A stretch of DNA of 64,000 nt from Zingiber officinale (taxonomy: Eukaryota > Streptophyta > Magnoliopsida > Zingiberales > Zingiberaceae): assembly GCF_018446385.1 (NCBI RefSeq), contig NC_055993.1:66852631-66916630 (forward strand), in the 5' to 3' direction. How positions within the stretch are numbered: position 1 is the first letter of the stretch; every line of letters begins with the position of its first letter. The notes below the pieces were generated by a model that worked only from the letters and a program-made list of their open reading frames with translations, did not search any database and had not been told where the DNA came from. Below, piece by piece: positions 48,509-61,107 of this stretch. The position numbers were made by a program, and so were the translations under genes.

Positions 48509-49498
48509 TGTTGGATATTAGGGCCTTAAATGGACCAAAACGATTTAGAGGAAGGAAGCCATCAATTGTTGAAAGTCGTAATTGACTTCAAAATTGAAAT
48601 CTACGATTCGCGTAGATAGATTTAGACTATTAATTTGCTCAAAACCGATTAAGGGTGAATGAGAAATTAATATTTAAAGTCAACCCAAAATAACATTTGT
48701 TATTCATTAATAAAGTGCATAGGAGAATAGTCCCACATCGGAAATTCTCGATGTGTATTCTCTACTTATTAATGAAGATGTGTTAATGGAGTTAACACAA
48801 AAAAAAATTAAAAGGACAGGTGACCCCTTAGCCCAGGGCGAGCAGGTGCTCGCACCTGTGAGCCCGCCACTCGCCACGTGCGCACGTGCGCAATGGGCGC
48901 TTTGTAGGCGCACTTTGCACTTCGCTGACGTGGCAGTGCCTATGCGGCATCCTCGTGGGCAAAGGGAGATGACTGGACAGTTGACTTAGGGAATGGATGG
49001 CTACCTTTGATCAACGTTGATCAAATAGATATGATGGATCGCTTGTGATGCGATCTAGAGCGTTGGATCGCAAAGAGTAACGATCTGACGGCCTGGGATG
49101 AGACTTGATCTGAAGCATCGAATCAATGGATCCAGATCCGATGGCTGATGACAATAGGCGGGATCTGAGGGTCACAACTCCTCAGATCTGATGGATGAGA
49201 TTGAAGTGGGCTTGGTGAAGCCCTCCAGATGATGGAATACTCACTCAATCTTCTCTTCTCTTCCTCAAGCATTCATCTCATCTTGTGCATTCAAGAGTCC
49301 AAGAAGTCTACTAAAAGGTTCGCTGGTCTCAGAAGTCGGAGTGCTACGATTTCGAGACGTTCGTCGTCGTTGTATCTTGGGAACGAATTGCAACAATCCG
49401 TTAAGCACCGTAGCGGAGCAATATCGTTTACGGAGATAGTGTCGAACACTAGCCTCGACGATCAGTTTGCATACTCCAGAAGCTACCCGGAGACAACA
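48509..49498 (+). repeat. 5' LTR of the copia element
   Basis: It starts TGTTGGATATTAGGG and ends GGAGACAACA. The Gag-Pol start codon follows 29 bases later. It aligns with 53989-55179. Confidence 0.92.
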
Positions 49499-49527
49499 GT
49501 CGTAAACGATATTTCCTGCAAACTGAT

Positions 49528-52500
49528 ATGGCTACCAACGACATTCCGACCGTCGTTCCGACCGCCATTCCGACAACCATTCCGTACGGAGAAAAGCCGG
49601 AGAAATTCACCGGAACCGACTTCAAAAGATGGCAACAGAAGATGTTGTTTTATCTAACAACGCTAAACCTTGTACGGTTTTTGCACGAAGACACGCCAGC
49701 CGCTACGGAAGGAAGTAAGGCTGCTAGCGATGCGTGGTCTCATGGAGATTTTCTGTGCCGCAATTATATACTCAACGCCTTGGACAACACGTTATATAAC
49801 GTATATTGTTCTCTGGAGACGGCAAAATCTTTGTGGGAATCCCTTGAGAAGAAATACAAGACCGAAAATGCTGGATTGAAGAAATTCATCGTCGGTCGGT
49901 TTCTGGATTTCAATATGGTGGACTCAAAAAGCGTCTCATCTCAAGTCCAAGATATGCAATTAATACTGCATGATCTGGACGCCGAAGGCATGAAGCTGAA
50001 CGAGACATTCGCAGTTGCTGCGGTAATTGAGAAGCTCCCTCCGTCATGGAAGGATTTCAAGAATTACCTAAAGCACAAGCAAAAGGAAATAGGGCTGCAA
50101 GACCTGATCCTGAGGCTACGAATAGAAGAGGATAATCGAAAGTTATCCGACTCCAGAGGAACCAAGCGGACTATAGACGAAATGTCCAACCTGGTCGAGC
50201 CAAACGCCAAAAAGCCGAAGAAGTTCAAAAGAAAGGCTCAAGCAAAGAAGTTCAAAGGCTCATGCTACAACTGTGGAAAGGCAGGACACCTATCCAAGGA
50301 CTGCAGACGCCCAAAGAAGCCAACCAAGGGGCCAAAGGATGTTGCGAATCATGTCGCAACCTCTCTTGAGGACTTGGATCTCACTGCGGTTGTATTTGAA
50401 GCCAACTTGGTGGATACCAACCCGAAGCAGTGGTTCATTGATACTGGAGCAACTCGTCATATCTGTTCCGATAAAGCGATGTTCTCCAAGTATACTCCGA
50501 TAAATGGCAGGAAGCTCTATATGGGTAATTCCACGACGTCGCCAATTGTTGGACTCGGAAAAGTTGTTCTGAAGATGACGTCCGGAAAGGAGCTAACACT
50601 CATTGATGTACTCCATGTTCCCGACATCAGTAAGAACCTAGTTTCTGGAGCGGCATTGGTCAAGGCCGGATTTAGGCTAGTGTTCCAGTCAGACAACTTT
50701 GTACTTACGAAGAATGGTGTCTTCGTAGGAAAGGGGTACCTAGAAAAGGGTCTATTCAAAATGGTTGTAATGCCTGTACTCCGAAATTTTGATGGTAATA
50801 AAATAAATGCTTCCAGCTATGTTGTTGAGTGTTTTAATTTATGGCATGATCGACTCGGACATGTGAATAATAATACTCTCAAACGTCTCGTCAAATTAAA
50901 TTTATTACCAAACGTCAATGTTGATGGAACACTCAAATGTGAAGTGTGCGTGGAAGCGAAAATGACGAAACTACCTTTTCATTCGGTGGAAAGGACGACA
51001 ACTCCTCTAGAGTTAATACATAGTGATCTATGTGACTTGAAATTTGTGCAAACTAGAGGAGGTAAAAAATATTTTATTACTTTTATCGATGACTGCACAA
51101 AGTTCTGTTATGTCTTTCTTTTAAGAAGTAAAGACGAAGCCCTAGAGGCGTTCAGAACCTATAAAACAGAAGTTGAAAACCAACTTGACAAACGAATTAA
51201 AATAATTCGAAGCGATAGAGGTGGAGAATATGGTGCACCGTTTGATGAATTTTGTACAGAATCTGGCATTATCCATCAAACAACGGCGCCTTACTCACCT
51301 CAATCAAACAGTGTTGCCGAACGTAAAAATCGGACACTAAAAGAAATGATGAATGCCTTGTTGATAAATTCAGGCTTACCTCAAAACTTGTGGGGGGAAG
51401 CAATATTATCGGCAAATCACATTCTCAACAGAATCCCTCATAAGAAAAATGATAAAACTCCATATGAACTATGGAAAGGCCGCGAGCCATCGTACAAATA
51501 CCTGAAAGTGTGGGGGTGCTTGGCAAAGGTCGAAGTACCTAAACCAAAGCAAGTAAAGATCGGACATAAAACGTTCGATGCGATATTTGTCGGATATGCC
51601 CATAATAGTAGTGCATATCGTTTCCTAGTTCACAAATCAGATATTCTTGATATACATGTGGGAACAACCATAGAATCTCGAAATGCGATATTCTTTGAAA
51701 ACGTATTCCCAAATAAAAAGGAAAACGTTGAAAGTGATAACAACGGAAGTTCAAACAAAAATGACGTTACCGAACTTAGCTGTTATAAAAGGACTATTGA
51801 CGATCAAAGTGAAGAGCCACGTTGTAGCAAACGGGCTAGAGTTGAGAAATCGTTCGGGCCAGATTTCATGACTTTCATGTCAGAAATGGAACCAAGAACA
51901 TTAAGTGAAGCTCTCTCTAGACCCGATGCTCCAATGTGGAAAGAAGCTGTCAATAATGAAATTGAGTCTATCATGAATAATCATACTTGGGAATTAGTAG
52001 AACTTCCTTCTGGTAATAAACCATTAGGTTGTAAGTGGATACTAAAACGTAAGTATAAAGCTGATGGATCAATTGACAAGTATAAGGCCAGACTTGTAGC
52101 CAAGGGGTACAAGCAAGAGGAAGACCTTAATTACTTTGATACATACTCACCGGTGACAAGGATTACGTCCATACGAGTGCTAATAGCCATTGCAGCACTG
52201 TATGACCTTGAAATATATCAAATGGATGTTAAGACTGCATTCTTAAATGGTGAGTTGGAAGAAGAAATTTATATGGAGCAACCCGAAGGGTTCATGGCTC
52301 CTGGAAATGAGAAAAAGGTGTGTCGACTTGTTAAGTCGTTGTACGGACTTAAGCAAGCGCCTAAACAATGGCACGAAAAATTTGACAAAATAATGCTGTC
52401 AAACGAATTCAGAATAAATGAATGTGACAAATGCATTTATGTCAAAAACACACCTGAAGGCTATGTAATTGTCTGTCTATACGTAGACGACATGCTAATA

Positions 52501-53430
52501 ATGGGCAGTAATCATGATGTAATCATGACTACAAAGAAAATGTTGACCAGAAATTTTGATATGAAAGATATGGGTCAAGCAGATGTTATATTGGGAATTA
52601 AAATTCTCAGGACATCAGAAGGGATAGTTTTAACACAATCCCATTATGTAGAATCTGTATTGAAAAAATTCAATGCGTACGATCTCTCTACAGTGAAAAC
52701 ACCTATGGATCTAAGTCAACACTTAGCAAAAAACCATGGTGAGACCATATCGCAGTTGGAATATTCTCGGATAATAGGCAGTTTGATGTATCTCATAAAC
52801 TGCACACGTCCGGATATTGCCTGTACGGTCAACAAACTGAGTCGTTTTACGAGAAATCCAAACGACACCCATTGGAAAGCATTGATGCGAGTTCTCAGAT
52901 ATTTGAAATATACTATGAACTATGGATTACATTATGGAAAATATCCCGCTGTATTGGAAGGATATTGTGATGCTAATTGGATATCAGATACAAAAGACTC
53001 CAAATCCACTAGTGGATATGTATTCATGATCGGTGGGGGAGCAGTATCTTGGAAATCCACTAAGCAGACTTGCATTGCTCGGTCAACTATGGAATCCGAG
53101 TTTATAGCACTAGACAAAGCAGCTGAGGAAGCTGAATGGCTGCGGAATTTCTTGGAAGATATTCCTAGCTGGGTGAAACCTGTGTCTACCGTACTAATCC
53201 ACTGTGATAGTCAATCGGCGATTGGAAGGGCACAGAGTAATATGTATAATGGGAAGTCACGACATATACGTCGTAGACATAATACCATTAGGCAGTTGAT
53301 CTCGAATGGAGTGATTGCAATCGACTATGTTAAGTCCAAAGATAATTTGGCAGATCCTCTAACGAAGGGGTTGAGTCGAGATCAAGTATACTGCTCATCA
53401 AGAGGAATGGGATTAAAAATCTACAACTAA
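49528..53430 (+). CDS. Ty1/copia Gag-Pol polyprotein
   Basis: One open frame of 1300 residues. Order of parts: Gag (residues 1-260, with [16 protein letters not shown] and a CCHC knuckle [14 protein letters not shown] at 246-259); aspartic protease ([14 protein letters not shown] near 302-315); integrase with its HHCC part (LWHDRLGH to CEVCVEAK, near 430-475) and core (near 490-650); reverse transcriptase ([22 protein letters not shown], near 840-1080); and RNase H (YCDANWISD, near 1160 to the end). Integrase before reverse transcriptase marks Ty1/copia. The sublineage was not settled. The frame looks whole, so the element is a recent arrival. Confidence 0.95.
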   Translation: MATNDIPTVVPTAIPTTIPYGEKPEKFTGTDFKRWQQKMLFYLTTLNLVRFLHEDTPAATEGSKAASDAWSHGDFLCRNYILNALDNTLYNVYCSLETAKSLWESLEKKYKTENAGLKKFIVGRFLDFNMVDSKSVSSQVQDMQLILHDLDAEGMKLNETFAVAAVIEKLPPSWKDFKNYLKHKQKEIGLQDLILRLRIEEDNRKLSDSRGTKRTIDEMSNLVEPNAKKPKKFKRKAQAKKFKGSCYNCGKAGHLSKDCRRPKKPTKGPKDVANHVATSLEDLDLTAVVFEANLVDTNPKQWFIDTGATRHICSDKAMFSKYTPINGRKLYMGNSTTSPIVGLGKVVLKMTSGKELTLIDVLHVPDISKNLVSGAALVKAGFRLVFQSDNFVLTKNGVFVGKGYLEKGLFKMVVMPVLRNFDGNKINASSYVVECFNLWHDRLGHVNNNTLKRLVKLNLLPNVNVDGTLKCEVCVEAKMTKLPFHSVERTTTPLELIHSDLCDLKFVQTRGGKKYFITFIDDCTKFCYVFLLRSKDEALEAFRTYKTEVENQLDKRIKIIRSDRGGEYGAPFDEFCTESGIIHQTTAPYSPQSNSVAERKNRTLKEMMNALLINSGLPQNLWGEAILSANHILNRIPHKKNDKTPYELWKGREPSYKYLKVWGCLAKVEVPKPKQVKIGHKTFDAIFVGYAHNSSAYRFLVHKSDILDIHVGTTIESRNAIFFENVFPNKKENVESDNNGSSNKNDVTELSCYKRTIDDQSEEPRCSKRARVEKSFGPDFMTFMSEMEPRTLSEALSRPDAPMWKEAVNNEIESIMNNHTWELVELPSGNKPLGCKWILKRKYKADGSIDKYKARLVAKGYKQEEDLNYFDTYSPVTRITSIRVLIAIAALYDLEIYQMDVKTAFLNGELEEEIYMEQPEGFMAPGNEKKVCRLVKSLYGLKQAPKQWHEKFDKIMLSNEFRINECDKCIYVKNTPEGYVIVCLYVDDMLIMGSNHDVIMTTKKMLTRNFDMKDMGQADVILGIKILRTSEGIVLTQSHYVESVLKKFNAYDLSTVKTPMDLSQHLAKNHGETISQLEYSRIIGSLMYLINCTRPDIACTVNKLSRFTRNPNDTHWKALMRVLRYLKYTMNYGLHYGKYPAVLEGYCDANWISDTKDSKSTSGYVFMIGGGAVSWKSTKQTCIARSTMESEFIALDKAAEEAEWLRNFLEDIPSWVKPVSTVLIHCDSQSAIGRAQSNMYNGKSRHIRRRHNTIRQLISNGVIAIDYVKSKDNLADPLTKGLSRDQVYCSSRGMGLKIYN

Positions 53431-53988
53431 AAATGACTATAGCGGTAACCCAACCTTGTTGACTGGAGATCCCAAGATCTTGGTTCAATGGGACTACGAA
53501 GTTACAGAAGTTGTGGTCCAGCACATTAGATAGTTTATCTCTATCCCAATCGTAGGATGAATTTGTGCTGTCTTACCTCATGTAGTGAGGTTAAGCTTAT
53601 GCTTTTAGTGACTTCTATACCTGATAAGGTGGAGTATGGTAGGATACTCTTGATAGAAGTGTCACCTATGTGAGTGTGAAGACAGGCCGCTTCAATGAAA
53701 CACTCATGAATCCAAGATGGTATCCATGGCTGAAACGAAACCAACCATGAGAACCTAAAGTAGGTGAGATAGATCTCTGTGTGGGTGTTATTGTCTAAGT
53801 ATACACCAACAGCTGAGCAGTTCAAGACATCACGTTCACTGCGCAGCCTAGTATACTCGATAGCATTTCACTACGGAAGGTTCAAAGCCACAAGCTACCT
53901 CTCCCGATGCAGTGACTTATCGATTGGACTCTTGTAAAATGTCAGCATGCATACACGCATTGCATTAATTTCCATTCATGTGGGGGAT

Positions 53989-55179
53989 TGTTGGATATTG
54001 GGGCCTTAAATGGACCAAAACGATTTAGAGGAAGGAAGCCATCAATTGTTGAAAGTCGTAATTGACTTCAAAATTGAAATCTACGATTCGCGTAGATAGA
54101 TTTAGACTATTAATTTGCTCAAAACCGATTAAGGGTGAATGAGAAATTAATGTTTAAAGTCAACCCAAAATAACATTTGTTATTCATTAATAAAGTGCAT
54201 AGGAGAATAGTCCCACATCGGAAATTCTCGATGTGTATTCTCTACTTATTAATGAAGATGTGTTAATGGAGTTAACACAAAAAAAAATAAAAGGACAGGT
54301 GACCCCTTAGCCCAGGGCGAGCAGGTGCTCGCACCTGTGAGCCCGCCACCTGCCACGTGCCCACGTGCGCAATGGGCGCTTTGTAGGCGCACTTTGCACT
54401 TCGCACGTACGCATCATCGCGAGGAGCATTGAGGATCTTAAATTTATGCTCCAGGTGACATTGCAGTGCCTGCGTGGCACTCGGGTGACGTGTCAGGCTC
54501 TTACCTGACGTGGCAGTGCCTATGCGGCATCCTCGTGGGCAAAGGGAGATGACTGGACAGTTGACTTAGGGAATGGATGGCTACCGTTGATCAACGTTGA
54601 TCAAATAGATATGATGGATCGCTTGTGATGCGATCTAGAGCGTTGGATCGCAAAGAGTAACGATCTGACGGCCTGGGATGAGACTTGATCTGAAGCATCG
54701 AATCAATGGATCCAGATTCGATGGCTGATGATAATAGGCGGGATCTGAGGGTCACAACTCCTCAGATCTGATGGATGAGATTGAAGTGGGCTTGGTGAAG
54801 GGTTACAACCCTTCAGAATAGATGATCTAGATCGATCCAGCCCAAGGAACACATACACTCACCCAAAGGACACTCAACCTCTTCGTTCAGTATAAATAGA
54901 ACCCTCCAGATGATGGAATACTCACTCAATCTTCTCTTCTCTTCCTCAAGCATTCATCTCATCTTGTGCATTCAAGAGTCCGAGAAGTCTACTAAAAGGT
55001 TCGCTGGTCTCGGAAGTCGGAGTGCTACGATTCCGAGACGTTCGTCGTCGTTGTATCTTGGGAATGAATTGCAACAATCCGTTAAGCACCGTAGCGGAGC
55101 AATATCGTTTATGGAGATAGTGTCGAACACTAGCCTCGACGATCAGTTTGCATACTCCAGAAGCTACTCGGAGACAACA
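53989..55179 (+). repeat. 3' LTR of the copia element
   Basis: It follows a polypurine tract and ends GGAGACAACA before the AAGAT target duplication. It includes a promoter-like TATAAATAG word near 54891-54899. Confidence 0.92.
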
Positions 55180-56009
55180 AAGATTAAATCAAACCTTAAT
55201 TATTCTAGCTCTATCTCCACTCCAAGTCTTGTCTTTTTTTTTTAAAAGTGCGGACGAAAGTGTCTATAAAATCGAGCTCTCTTCCCAATTCCTTAGACTA
55301 AAAATAATACAGTTAGAAATAATATAATAACATCAAATATATTAAAAATCTAATTGTAGAGTTAAAAATTTACCAATCTACGTGAATGCTCCTCCATATT
55401 TATAGATCCTCCTGCATATATTGCACGTGAGTCTCCAGAATTATAAGCTTGATTTATTTTATTCCGCAAACTCCTTTCTTTGCACTCATCAGTTTGCCAA
55501 AAATGCAGATCTTAACCCAATTGTCCGTCGTGATAAAGGGAGGCTTTTTTCCAGTACTTTTGGCATGATTTAATACATGGCGAATGTGATCACAACATTT
55601 CTTTTTGAAAATTCTTTTAACTTCCATCTCAAAATAAGGGTCCCAACTAAATAATCGCTTAAATGAAAAAAAACAATAGATTATACATTAACGTAATTGT
55701 TTTATATATAAAATAAATTAGTTATACCTTAAACTCGCACCACCAAAGTTCTTTTGTGGGTGCTGGAGTGCTTGAGTATGACATTGAGTCTCCTTTCCAA
55801 AAGTTATTCACAATTTGATTAATCTCGCGAACAACAGTTACTGAATTTTCAAATCTATCATAAAATTACAATAAACAACATTAAATAATTAAGATAGTTC
55901 AAATATAATAATTTTAATACTTACGAGTCTCCAAGAAAGACTATATGCAGTCGAGCGTCAGCAATATCAACGGCTGAGTGTCTGGCAGGTATCGGCGACT
56001 CAAATGGGG

Positions 56010-56200
56010 AAGGTGAATGGTCATGTGAAGGTCCTGCCGATGACTGACCACATGAAGGTCCTGCCGGCGACTGGCCACGTGAAGGTCCTGCCGGGGACGG
56101 TCCATGTGAGGGTCCTGCCGGCGATTGGCCATGAGAAGGTTCTACTGGTGACTACCCACAAGAAGGTCCTGGCGGCGACTGGCCATGTGAAGGTCCTAAC
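56010..56200 (-). repeat. 33-bp coding tandem repeat in the TNPA-like gene
   Basis: About six units of 33 bp encode GPSHGQSPAGP-like 11-residue repeats on the minus strand. Units vary at His/Arg/Cys and at Gln/Pro positions. The frame is kept through all units but for one TAG. Such Pro/Ser-rich repeats suggest a flexible N-terminal arm. Confidence 0.85.
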
Positions 56201-56532
56201 TGAGGGGAGGGTGTATGTACCATCCTATCAGATGGTGAATCAGTCTGACCAATGCTTGAATGGTGTCGTCTATGGCGTGCCCGTCGAAACTGTGAACCAA
56301 AAATCAAAATTAGAATAAAAGAAATAAAAACTTGATGCTTTCTGAAGAAATATGAAAAACTTACAATATCCATAATATAAAAGTCAGAGAGCGAGAATCT
56401 GCAGTGATAATGTCTCACTTCCAATGACCTATAGAAAAAAAATAGCACACATATAAGAAATATAAATTTAACCATGAGATATTATATAGACAACTAATTA
56501 AACTATGAATTTTATAAATTTACAGATTAAAA

Positions 56533-59500
56533 TTAAATATAAAAAACCTTAACGTACAAGTTAAAATCAAAGTTGTCGTCATCCTCCTCGTCCTCGTCCT
56601 CGTCATCATCATCATCATCAACCTCATGAAATTCACTGGCATCCACATTTATCACTACTCCGCTGGGATCTCGTAATGTTGGAATAATATATTCCTCGGT
56701 CTGAAATGTATTTACAACCTCCTCTTGTTGATATGCAATGTCTTCCCAATGTTCCTCTATTTTTTTCCGTGCTTTAGTTTTACAAACAGCCCACCAATCA
56801 ATTTTATCACGTTTCAAGCTAGGATATGAAGCATAGAACACTTGAATCGCTTGTTGTGCCAAAACAAAAGGTTCATATCTCTTATATAATCTTTTATGAT
56901 TTATTTCAACCAAATTATAACGTGGATGCACCTTCATCCCTCTTATAGGATCAAACCAGTGACACATAAATAAGATAACTCACATTTCTGGACCAGAGTA
57001 TTCTATCTCTATAATTTCATCCAGTAGACCATAAAAATCATTGCTTACACCTCCATCATTGGATGACTGAACACATACCCCACTATTCATTGTAGTCTTC
57101 CCTTTTCCATATTCTTGAGTATGAAAATTATATCCATTTATGAAATATGCTGGCCAAGTGCGTACTAGTGCTTTTGGACCCCAAGATAGATGAAATAACA
57201 TTTGATGTTCGAGGTGATCTTGATTATCATAAACCTAAACTCAAATGAATATGTTATTCATTTAAAAGTTAAAATATACTATACCAATACGGTAAATTAG
57301 AATACAAGGTAAAAATTACTTACATATGATTTGAACCAAGGTGCAAATTCTTGATCGCAGAAACGATCCAACTCTAGTGTTGGCATATCAGAATACAAGT
57401 TTTGAAAAATCTTATCATAAAAAATTGAATTATAACACCAAAAATTTACGATAAAAAAAATAAGAAAGATATACTAACTCAAAATATGGTGATACTTCTG
57501 GACAATTAAGTAAAACATATGTCTGGGCTGCTCGTCATTCTTGATCAGTTAAATATCTTTGCTTACATTGTCCACTCGATCGACCAAGATCATTAAAAAT
57601 TGAGAATATGTTCGTATTGGGATCAATAGGACCCTCATCATTTCTTCCAGGTCTCCGTCTTTTGGTCTGAATGTGAGGCTCAAAATAATACGATGCAAAA
57701 GTTGTTACTTCCTCCACAATGTATGCATTAACAATAGAGGCTTCAACATATGCCTTATTTTTTACTTTTTTCTTCAAATGATATAAAAATCTGATTGAAA
57801 TATAACAATTTGTATTAGATTAATATATATAAAAGAGTTATAAATTTACAACGCATTAATAACAAAGTATATAAGATAAAACAAAAAATACCTTTCAAAT
57901 GGATACATCCATCGAAAATGGACAGGACCTCCAACTTTGGCCTCGTATGGCAAGTGAACCAAAAGATCTTCCATTGAATCAAAAAATGAAGGTGGAAAGA
58001 TTCTTTCTAAATTACACAAAATAATTGGAATGTCTCTTTCTAACTTCTCCATCTGTGAATATCTCAAAACTGTTGAGCAAATATCATGAAGGAAAATGCT
58101 TAACTCCGTAATTGTACCCCATACAAAATTTGGTAAGAGTTCCTTAAAAGAAATTGGAATAAGTCTTTCCATAAATATATGACAATCGTGACTTTTCAAA
58201 CCAATCAATTTGAATTCCTTCATATCGATGCATCTCCCAAGATTAGAGACATACCCATCAGGAAATCTCAATGATTTCAACCATTCACAAACCACACGTC
58301 TTTGTTCTTTATTCAATGTATAAATTGCCTTTGGCTTTGGTCCCCTACTACTTTCATCCACATCAAGAGTGGGTCGTTTACAAATTAGTCGCATATCTTT
58401 TCTTGCATTCAAATTATCTTTTGTTTTTCCGGCGATATCCATCACTGTATTTATGAGATTATCAAAAACATTTTTCTCAATATGCATTACATCCAGATTA
58501 TGATGAATTAAATTACTATACCAATAAGGTAAATCCCAAAATATACTCCTTTTAGTCCATTTATGAGTGCTTCCATATTCATATGTTGTACCATGTGGTT
58601 CTTCAATAACAGATGGAAAGTGAAGCACTCTATACCAAATATCTTGACCTGTCAATCTTAATGGCGGAGGTCTTCTTTCAATTCTATTCCTAGTGAACTC
58701 ATCTTTATTCCTTCTGAAATTATGATTTAATGGAAAAAATTGTCTATGACAATCAAAATAACTCGGCTTTTTCCCATATTTCAATCTGATCGACTTTGAT
58801 CTCTCCATACATATTGGACAACCTAAGATTCTCGCAGTACTCCAACCAGATAGCATACCATAAGCCGGAAAATCATTAATGGTCCAAAGAAGAGCAGCCT
58901 TCATAACAAACATCTGATTAGTATAAACGTCATAGGTAGGAAACCCTTCATCCCATAGTTGTTTTATCTCTGCAATCAGTGGTTGCATATAAACATCTAT
59001 TAACTTCTTTGGATTTTTCGGGCCAGGCACAACTAATGTTAAAAACATATACGGTGTTTTCATGCACATCCCAGGCGGAAGATTATATGGAGTTAATATA
59101 ACTGGCCAACAAGAATACTGCCTTCCTAATTTACCAAATGGAGCAAAACCATCAGCACAAAGACCTAACCGAATGTTTCGAGTCTCTTTCGCAAATTCAG
59201 GATATGTTCTATCAAAATTTTTCCATGCCTCTGCATCTGATGGATGGCACATTAATCCCTCCTCTGTTCGATGATTTGCATGTCAAGTCATGTGTTCAGC
59301 AGTGGTCTTTGATGCATAAAGCCTTTGTAACCTAGGAGTTAATGGCAAATAAAATAACTGACTGTATGATTTACGTCGTTGTTGACTTCTTCTAGAGATC
59401 TTGTACCTATCTTGATTACAGAATCTACAAACAATTGCATCTGCATCATCTCCCCAATATAGCATACAACCGTCTCTGTAAACATCAATTCTTTCCACCG

Positions 59501-60235
59501 GAAGACCTAATTCTTTCGTAAGTTTTTTCATACTGTAAAAATCATTAGGCAGTATATTATCACGGGGCAATGCCTCTTCAACAGCTTGAAAAAACTTATT
59601 GAAATTATCTTCCGACAAATTAGACTCTGCCTTGATATTCAACAGTCTTGCAGTGAATGATAATTTAGTATGATTGCCACAACTAGTCCATAAAGGCTCA
59701 TTTGCAGCACTCAACACTTCCTGAAATTTAAGATATGTTTCATTATTCACAATTTCATCAACACCTGATACTTGTACCTCTTCTAATGGTGATGCATATG
59801 TTGTAAACATTTGCTCAACTGTTGGAGGGCAGCTAGAACTGGCACCATGTGGTTCAGGATTTAAATTCGGACCCGCTGCATCAAATATCATTCTCTGATA
59901 TGAATTTAATTGATTATAATAACTTTGATCCCTAGAGAATTGTATGTTGTGTCCATAATAATCCTCATCAGATATGAATGGTTCACCATGACATGTCCAA
60001 TTATAATAACTCGGAGTAAAACCAAATCTACAAAGATGCTCTGAAACTTTATTAGATGGTAAAAATTTCCATTATGACACTTTCTGCATGGACATCGTAT
60101 CTGATTACCATCCATAAACTCAACATTACTAGATGCAAAATTTAAAAACTATCTCAACCCAATGATAAACTCATTAGTTAAACCCCCACGGTCAGGTAAA
60201 TTTTTATTATACATCCAACTTCTTTCATTCCGCAT
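56533..60235 (-). pseudogene. TNP2-type transposase gene of the second CACTA element
   Basis: The inferred start is ATG at 60233-60235 (MRNERSWMYNKNLPDRGGLT), a Transpos_assoc domain with CPCRKC. Next come the Transposase_21 core (YSCWPVILTPYNLPPGM, LLWTINDFPAYGMLSGWST, HNLDVMHIEKN), DUF4218 (LKSHDCHIFMERLIP, GGPVHFRWMYPFER) and later exons with DUF4216 (CHWFDPIRGMK) and an acidic tail rich in Asp and Glu. Stops are TAG at 60149-60151 and TGA at 59283-59285, 57535-57537 and 56980-56982. One frame change lies near 60060. All four stops fit single transitions from Gln, Trp, Trp and Arg codons seen in relatives. It is a different family from the 18642-21964 gene, and not expected to work. Confidence 0.85.
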
Positions 60236-61107
60236 GTTGCCTGTTTCAAAAAAAATATAGTAATAAAAACTCCTAAAACATAAATACTAATGGTCAATAT
60301 TACTTAGCTCACATACAACTGCAAATAACATATAATAGAGGAAAATAAAAACATGCAATCATTATTAAAATATCATGTGTAAAAAAATATACCTAACAAA
60401 GGTAAATAAAACATAACGTCTCTCCCACCCACGTCAAATCCAAACCTGCACAAACAATAATATTAAATTTACAATACAGTAAAGAAGTCTAGAAATTATC
60501 AAACAATGCCATGCCGATTTACAAACAGAGGTCACCACCCAATGCTGTAAGCGGCGAGCCTACGCTGCCAGCGGGATCACCAACGCCAAACAGCAGCTAG
60601 GAGAGGCCACCAGCAGCCATGCTATGCCGACAGTGGACAGGGAGGCTACTAGTGGCCAACCTCGGCGGCGGTGAGAGCAGCCAGGAAGCTGCGAGAGCAG
60701 CCAGGAGGCGACACTAAGGCCAGGCGCCGCCGCTCCTCTATTTGTCCTGAATTCATATATGTCCTCAAATATTTTTTTTATTTCATATTTTTTTTCCTTT
60801 ATTTTTTTAATCCCCAATGTGTTAGAAAATATAAACTCAAGTTTAAAAATTCACAAATCAACATAAATTAGCTCCGTAATTATTTTTAATTCATGGATAT
60901 AATCACGAGAACCTTACGAACACCACCAAACTGATTTCCCCTCGTTCTGAGCACTCGAACATCATTTTTTAAATCTAGCAAGTTCAACTATACTCCAATT
61001 TGATTTAAAACTCTAACACTTTCAAGCTCAAATTCAATTTCATCCAATTGACCTAGATGTTAAAAATTCATCTAATTTCAAAAAAAATATTTGAGCTCAT
61101 CTATAGA
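60236..61107. other. Upstream region of the second TNP2 gene
   Basis: The region holds a GC-rich block (60490-60735, with AGAGCAGCCAGGA repeated) set in AT-rich DNA. It is probably the promoter and leader of the transposase gene on the minus strand. No gene of its own is recognised. From 60735 begins the first copy of a 210-bp direct repeat. Confidence 0.45.

Larger units (their letters stand above)
48509..55179 (+). mobile_element. Whole-looking Ty1/copia retrotransposon
   Basis: LTRs at 48509-49498 and 53989-55179 share TGTTGGATATT starts and GGAGACAACA ends. The target duplication AAGAT is at 48504-48508 and 55180-55184. A single long Gag-Pol frame (49528-53430) and a polypurine tract (TGTGGGGGAT, just before 53989) complete it. 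Where the two LTRs align they are almost identical by eye, though their lengths differ (990 and 1191 bp), so the insertion is young. It lies in an intron of the CACTA Transposase_24 gene, in opposite orientation to that gene. Confidence 0.95.
47967..56290 (-). pseudogene. Transposase_24 (TNPA-like) gene of the second CACTA element
   Basis: Minus-strand exon-like blocks: an N-terminal part with an 11-residue repeat (about 55925-56290); ENSVTVVREINQIVNNFW and STPAPTKELWWCEFK (about 55730-55858); VKRIFKKKCCDHIRHVLNHA, then SLRNKINQAYNSGDSRAIY and GGSINMEEHSRRL (to about 55376); and ERYDELSLSQRSSGDGDN through WLEACGGVKGGRI with a coiled C-terminus and an acidic tail (47967-48437). The pattern matches plant Ptta/En/Spm Transposase_24 proteins. 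The intron between the last two blocks holds a whole copia element. A TAG (56152-56154, where the repeat expects CAG) and one apparent frame change in the third block make it a pseudogene. Confidence 0.8.
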
